A program made the translations under genes and the position numbers. 64,000 bases of DNA from Clostridium pasteurianum BC1 (lineage in GTDB: Bacteria; Bacillota; Clostridia; Clostridiales; Clostridiaceae): contig NC_021182.1 in the NCBI RefSeq assembly GCF_000389635.1, positions 1 to 64,000 of the forward strand. The letters are read 5' to 3'. The notes under the pieces are model-generated. The model saw only the letters and a list, made by a program, of their open reading frames with translations. It had not been told where the DNA came from and made no database searches. This document shows, in pieces, positions 62,310-64,000 of this stretch; position 1 is the stretch's first letter, and the number at the start of each line of letters is the position of its first letter.

Positions 62310-63197
62310 TTAAAATTTTAAACCTATTTTTTCACCCATATACACTTTAGTTTCAAAATTTAACCTAGATTGTTTTAATATATCATCATCAATTTTTATT
62401 CTGTTGTTTTCAAAAAAAAGTACTATTGTGGAGCCACCAAATTTAAAGTATCCCTTCTCTTGTCCCTTAGATATTCTTTTATTTGGTGAGTAAGTTTGTA
62501 TTATTGATCCAACACAGGTTGCACCAACCTCTACATAAAGTACATCTCCAAAATTATCAGAATGAAATATACTCCATTCTCTTTTGTTTTCGCAAAACAC
62601 CCCATTTATTTTATTTAAAGCTATGGGATTAACTGAATAATAGCTGCCTTTAATTTTAACAGTAGCTTCACAAATACCACTATCCAAAAAATGAAATCTG
62701 TGATAATCTGTAGGACAAAGCCTTAAAATGATGCAACTGCCATTTTTATACTTTTCAGCAATAATATCATTTTTAATAAAATCACTTAATTTATAGGTTA
62801 TACCTTTGACTTGTATTAAATTATCTAGATTTATATCATTGAAAGCAGTAATTCTACCATCGCAGGGTGAAATAAGAGAGTTTTTATTTTTATCAATAGG
62901 CCTAGAACTTTCAACTAATTTTCTTGAAAAAAAATCGTTAAAAGATTTGAACTCATTTATAGATTTTTCATTGTGAGATATATCTATATCAAAATTAGTT
63001 ACAAATTTTTTTGTTTTATAACTGCTTATTTTAGAGTTACAATAGAAACCATAAAATTTAGAGAAAAGTTTTTTCTTTAAGAATTTTTCTAATAAATTCA
63101 TTCCCATAGGAGAATTATATATCCAATTTAAATATTTTTCACCAGCTACCTTTTCTATTTCATAATTTTTGGTTTTTCTATTATAGTATTTAATCAT
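62310..63197 (-). CDS. psd: Phosphatidylserine decarboxylase
   Basis: The enzyme makes phosphatidylethanolamine from phosphatidylserine at the membrane. From ATG 63197 it has 295 residues; a slightly longer start overlaps the ribosome site GAGGAA. The self-cleavage motif is [10 protein letters not shown], with S256 becoming the pyruvoyl group; other typical segments are [16 protein letters not shown] and [12 protein letters not shown]. It is the psd2-like, clostridial type. No phosphatidylserine synthase gene is adjacent. Confidence 0.96.
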   Translation of the reverse strand: MIKYYNRKTKNYEIEKVAGEKYLNWIYNSPMGMNLLEKFLKKKLFSKFYGFYCNSKISSYKTKKFVTNFDIDISHNEKSINEFKSFNDFFSRKLVESSRPIDKNKNSLISPCDGRITAFNDINLDNLIQVKGITYKLSDFIKNDIIAEKYKNGSCIILRLCPTDYHRFHFLDSGICEATVKIKGSYYSVNPIALNKINGVFCENKREWSIFHSDNFGDVLYVEVGATCVGSIIQTYSPNKRISKGQEKGYFKFGGSTIVLFFENNRIKIDDDILKQSRLNFETKVYMGEKIGLKF

Positions 63198-63240
63198 TTT
63201 ATAATTCCTCATCAAATTTATTTAAACGGGTCTAGTGTTG

Positions 63241-63270
63241 ATTATAATCTCTTTTTATGTAAAATGTCAA
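63241..63270 (-). promoter_or_regulatory. Promoter of psd
   Basis: Minus-strand TTGACA (63270-63265) and TATAAT (63246-63241) with an 18-bp spacer. Confidence 0.75.
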
Positions 63271-63551
63271 AATTATATAGCACAAATAAATTCTTTAATA
63301 AATTTACAATTATGTTTATTTATATGATGGAATTTTATCAAAATATATTGTTATATGACATTTTAATAGTATAATTAAGCAGAGAAGAAAAATCTTAGAT
63401 TTTGCGTCAATGGTTTTTGCAGAATGCAGTGGGAGTATTAGAGGCTATAGTCATCGGATGAAATGGAATTGTATTGATGGTAAATTATAGCTATAGTGAA
63501 ATTAATTTAAAAATTCAATAATTAATCAAATAAAATATGTTTCAGTTGATT
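63271..63551. other. Divergent spacer psd / TetR
   Basis: No gene is seen. A less AT-rich patch, 63400-63480, has no recognisable coding sense. The ribosome site GGGGTG of the next gene is at 63552-63557. Confidence 0.4.
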
Positions 63552-63563
63552 TGGGGTGATTTT

Positions 63564-64000
63564 ATGAATAAAACTAAGAATGCAATTTTTCATTCTGCAA
63601 TTAAAGTTTTTTCAAATAATGGATATAATGGTGCTACTATGGACGAAATAGCTAGTAATGCAGGGGTTGCTAAGGGAACGTTATATTATCATTTTAAAAG
63701 TAAGGAAGAAATATTTAAATACATAATCACAGAAGGCGTAGATCTCATGAAAAATGAGATTGATGAAGCAACTAATAATGAAAAAAGCCCACTAGAAAAA
63801 TTACAAGCAGTGTGTAGAGTTCAGTTGAACTTAATACATGAAAATAGAGATTTTTTTAGAGTTATTGCTAGTCAGCTTTGGGGTAAAGAACTTAGGCAAT
63901 TAGAGCTTAGAGACATAATGCGGCGTTATGTTATTCATATTGAAGAGTTTGTAAAAGCCGCAATGGAAGTAGGCTCTATTAAAGAAGGTAATTCACTATT
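63564..64000 (+). CDS. TetR family regulator, cut by window end
   Basis: The first 145 codons of a TetR/AcrR regulator are in the window; no stop is reached. The N-terminal helix-turn-helix reads YNGATMDEIASNAGVAKGTLYYHFKSKEE, highly typical. The C-terminal ligand domain starts after about residue 55 and shows no known pattern. Its target may be a gene beyond the window. Confidence 0.93.
   Translation, partial: MNKTKNAIFHSAIKVFSNNGYNGATMDEIASNAGVAKGTLYYHFKSKEEIFKYIITEGVDLMKNEIDEATNNEKSPLEKLQAVCRVQLNLIHENRDFFRVIASQLWGKELRQLELRDIMRRYVIHIEEFVKAAMEVGSIKEGNSL

Noticed and set aside
63400-63480. Third copy of the GTGGGAG element
   Set aside because: Only about ten bases (AGTGGGAGTAT) match and there is no inverted partner.

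Overview
The window starts at the replication origin of a low-G+C, spore-forming, strictly anaerobic Firmicute. The gene order dnaA-dnaN-S4-recF-remB-gyrB-gyrA, the long AT-rich spacers, strong GGAGG ribosome binding sites, a T-box leader, a Spo0E-type gene and an Rrf2-linked carbon monoxide dehydrogenase all point to Clostridium cluster I. CooS beside an [FeFe] hydrogenase suggests an acetogen-like species; the species assignment is inference.

Layout. 1-9405: bipartite oriC and the replication/gyrase block. 9437-15030: rRNA operon (16S, 23S, 5S, tRNA-Met, tRNA-Ala) with two promoters and processing signals. 15174-20104: HD-domain gene, NiaR, a UPF0182 membrane protein and an L,D-transpeptidase. 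20442-25983: serine block, with a serine T-box ahead of a class V aminotransferase, serA and a DUF1015 gene, then serS. 26449-29754: a MacB-type ABC exporter on the minus strand. 30677-30892: two tRNA-Ser genes. 31179-35420: a secreted purple acid phosphatase-like enzyme, a YibE/F membrane protein and a class B sortase.

35548-49516 looks like a genomic island. It begins in an intact tRNA-Arg(ACG) gene and ends with a 46-nt copy of the 3' part of that tRNA. Inside are decayed PhzF and DJ-1 genes, a Spo0E-like gene, a broken and an intact Tat-exported [NiFe] hydrogenase small subunit, the large subunit, its protease, hypA, hypB, tatA, tatC, a second tatC broken by one in-frame TGA, hypC, a deleted nickel permease, a UviA/TcdR-like sigma factor with two holin-like proteins, a CotA-like multicopper oxidase and a group II intron remnant. 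No integrase was found. The hydrogenase, maturation and Tat genes form one functional unit: make, load with nickel, and export a folded hydrogenase.

49905-57099 holds a desaturase-like gene, a ChrB-N gene, an iron/phosphonate-type ABC transporter and a COG4280-like membrane protein with a small partner. The last three transcription units share the palindrome TGTAAC-N4-GTTACA (one arm imperfect at the ChrB-N gene) over the promoter -35 region, so they probably form one uncharacterised regulon. 57574-61582 carries [FeFe] hydrogenase (with a Rex-like operator) and cooS, followed by an Rrf2 regulator whose promoter shares a 17-bp motif with the cooS upstream region. The window ends with phosphatidylserine decarboxylase and the first part of a TetR regulator.
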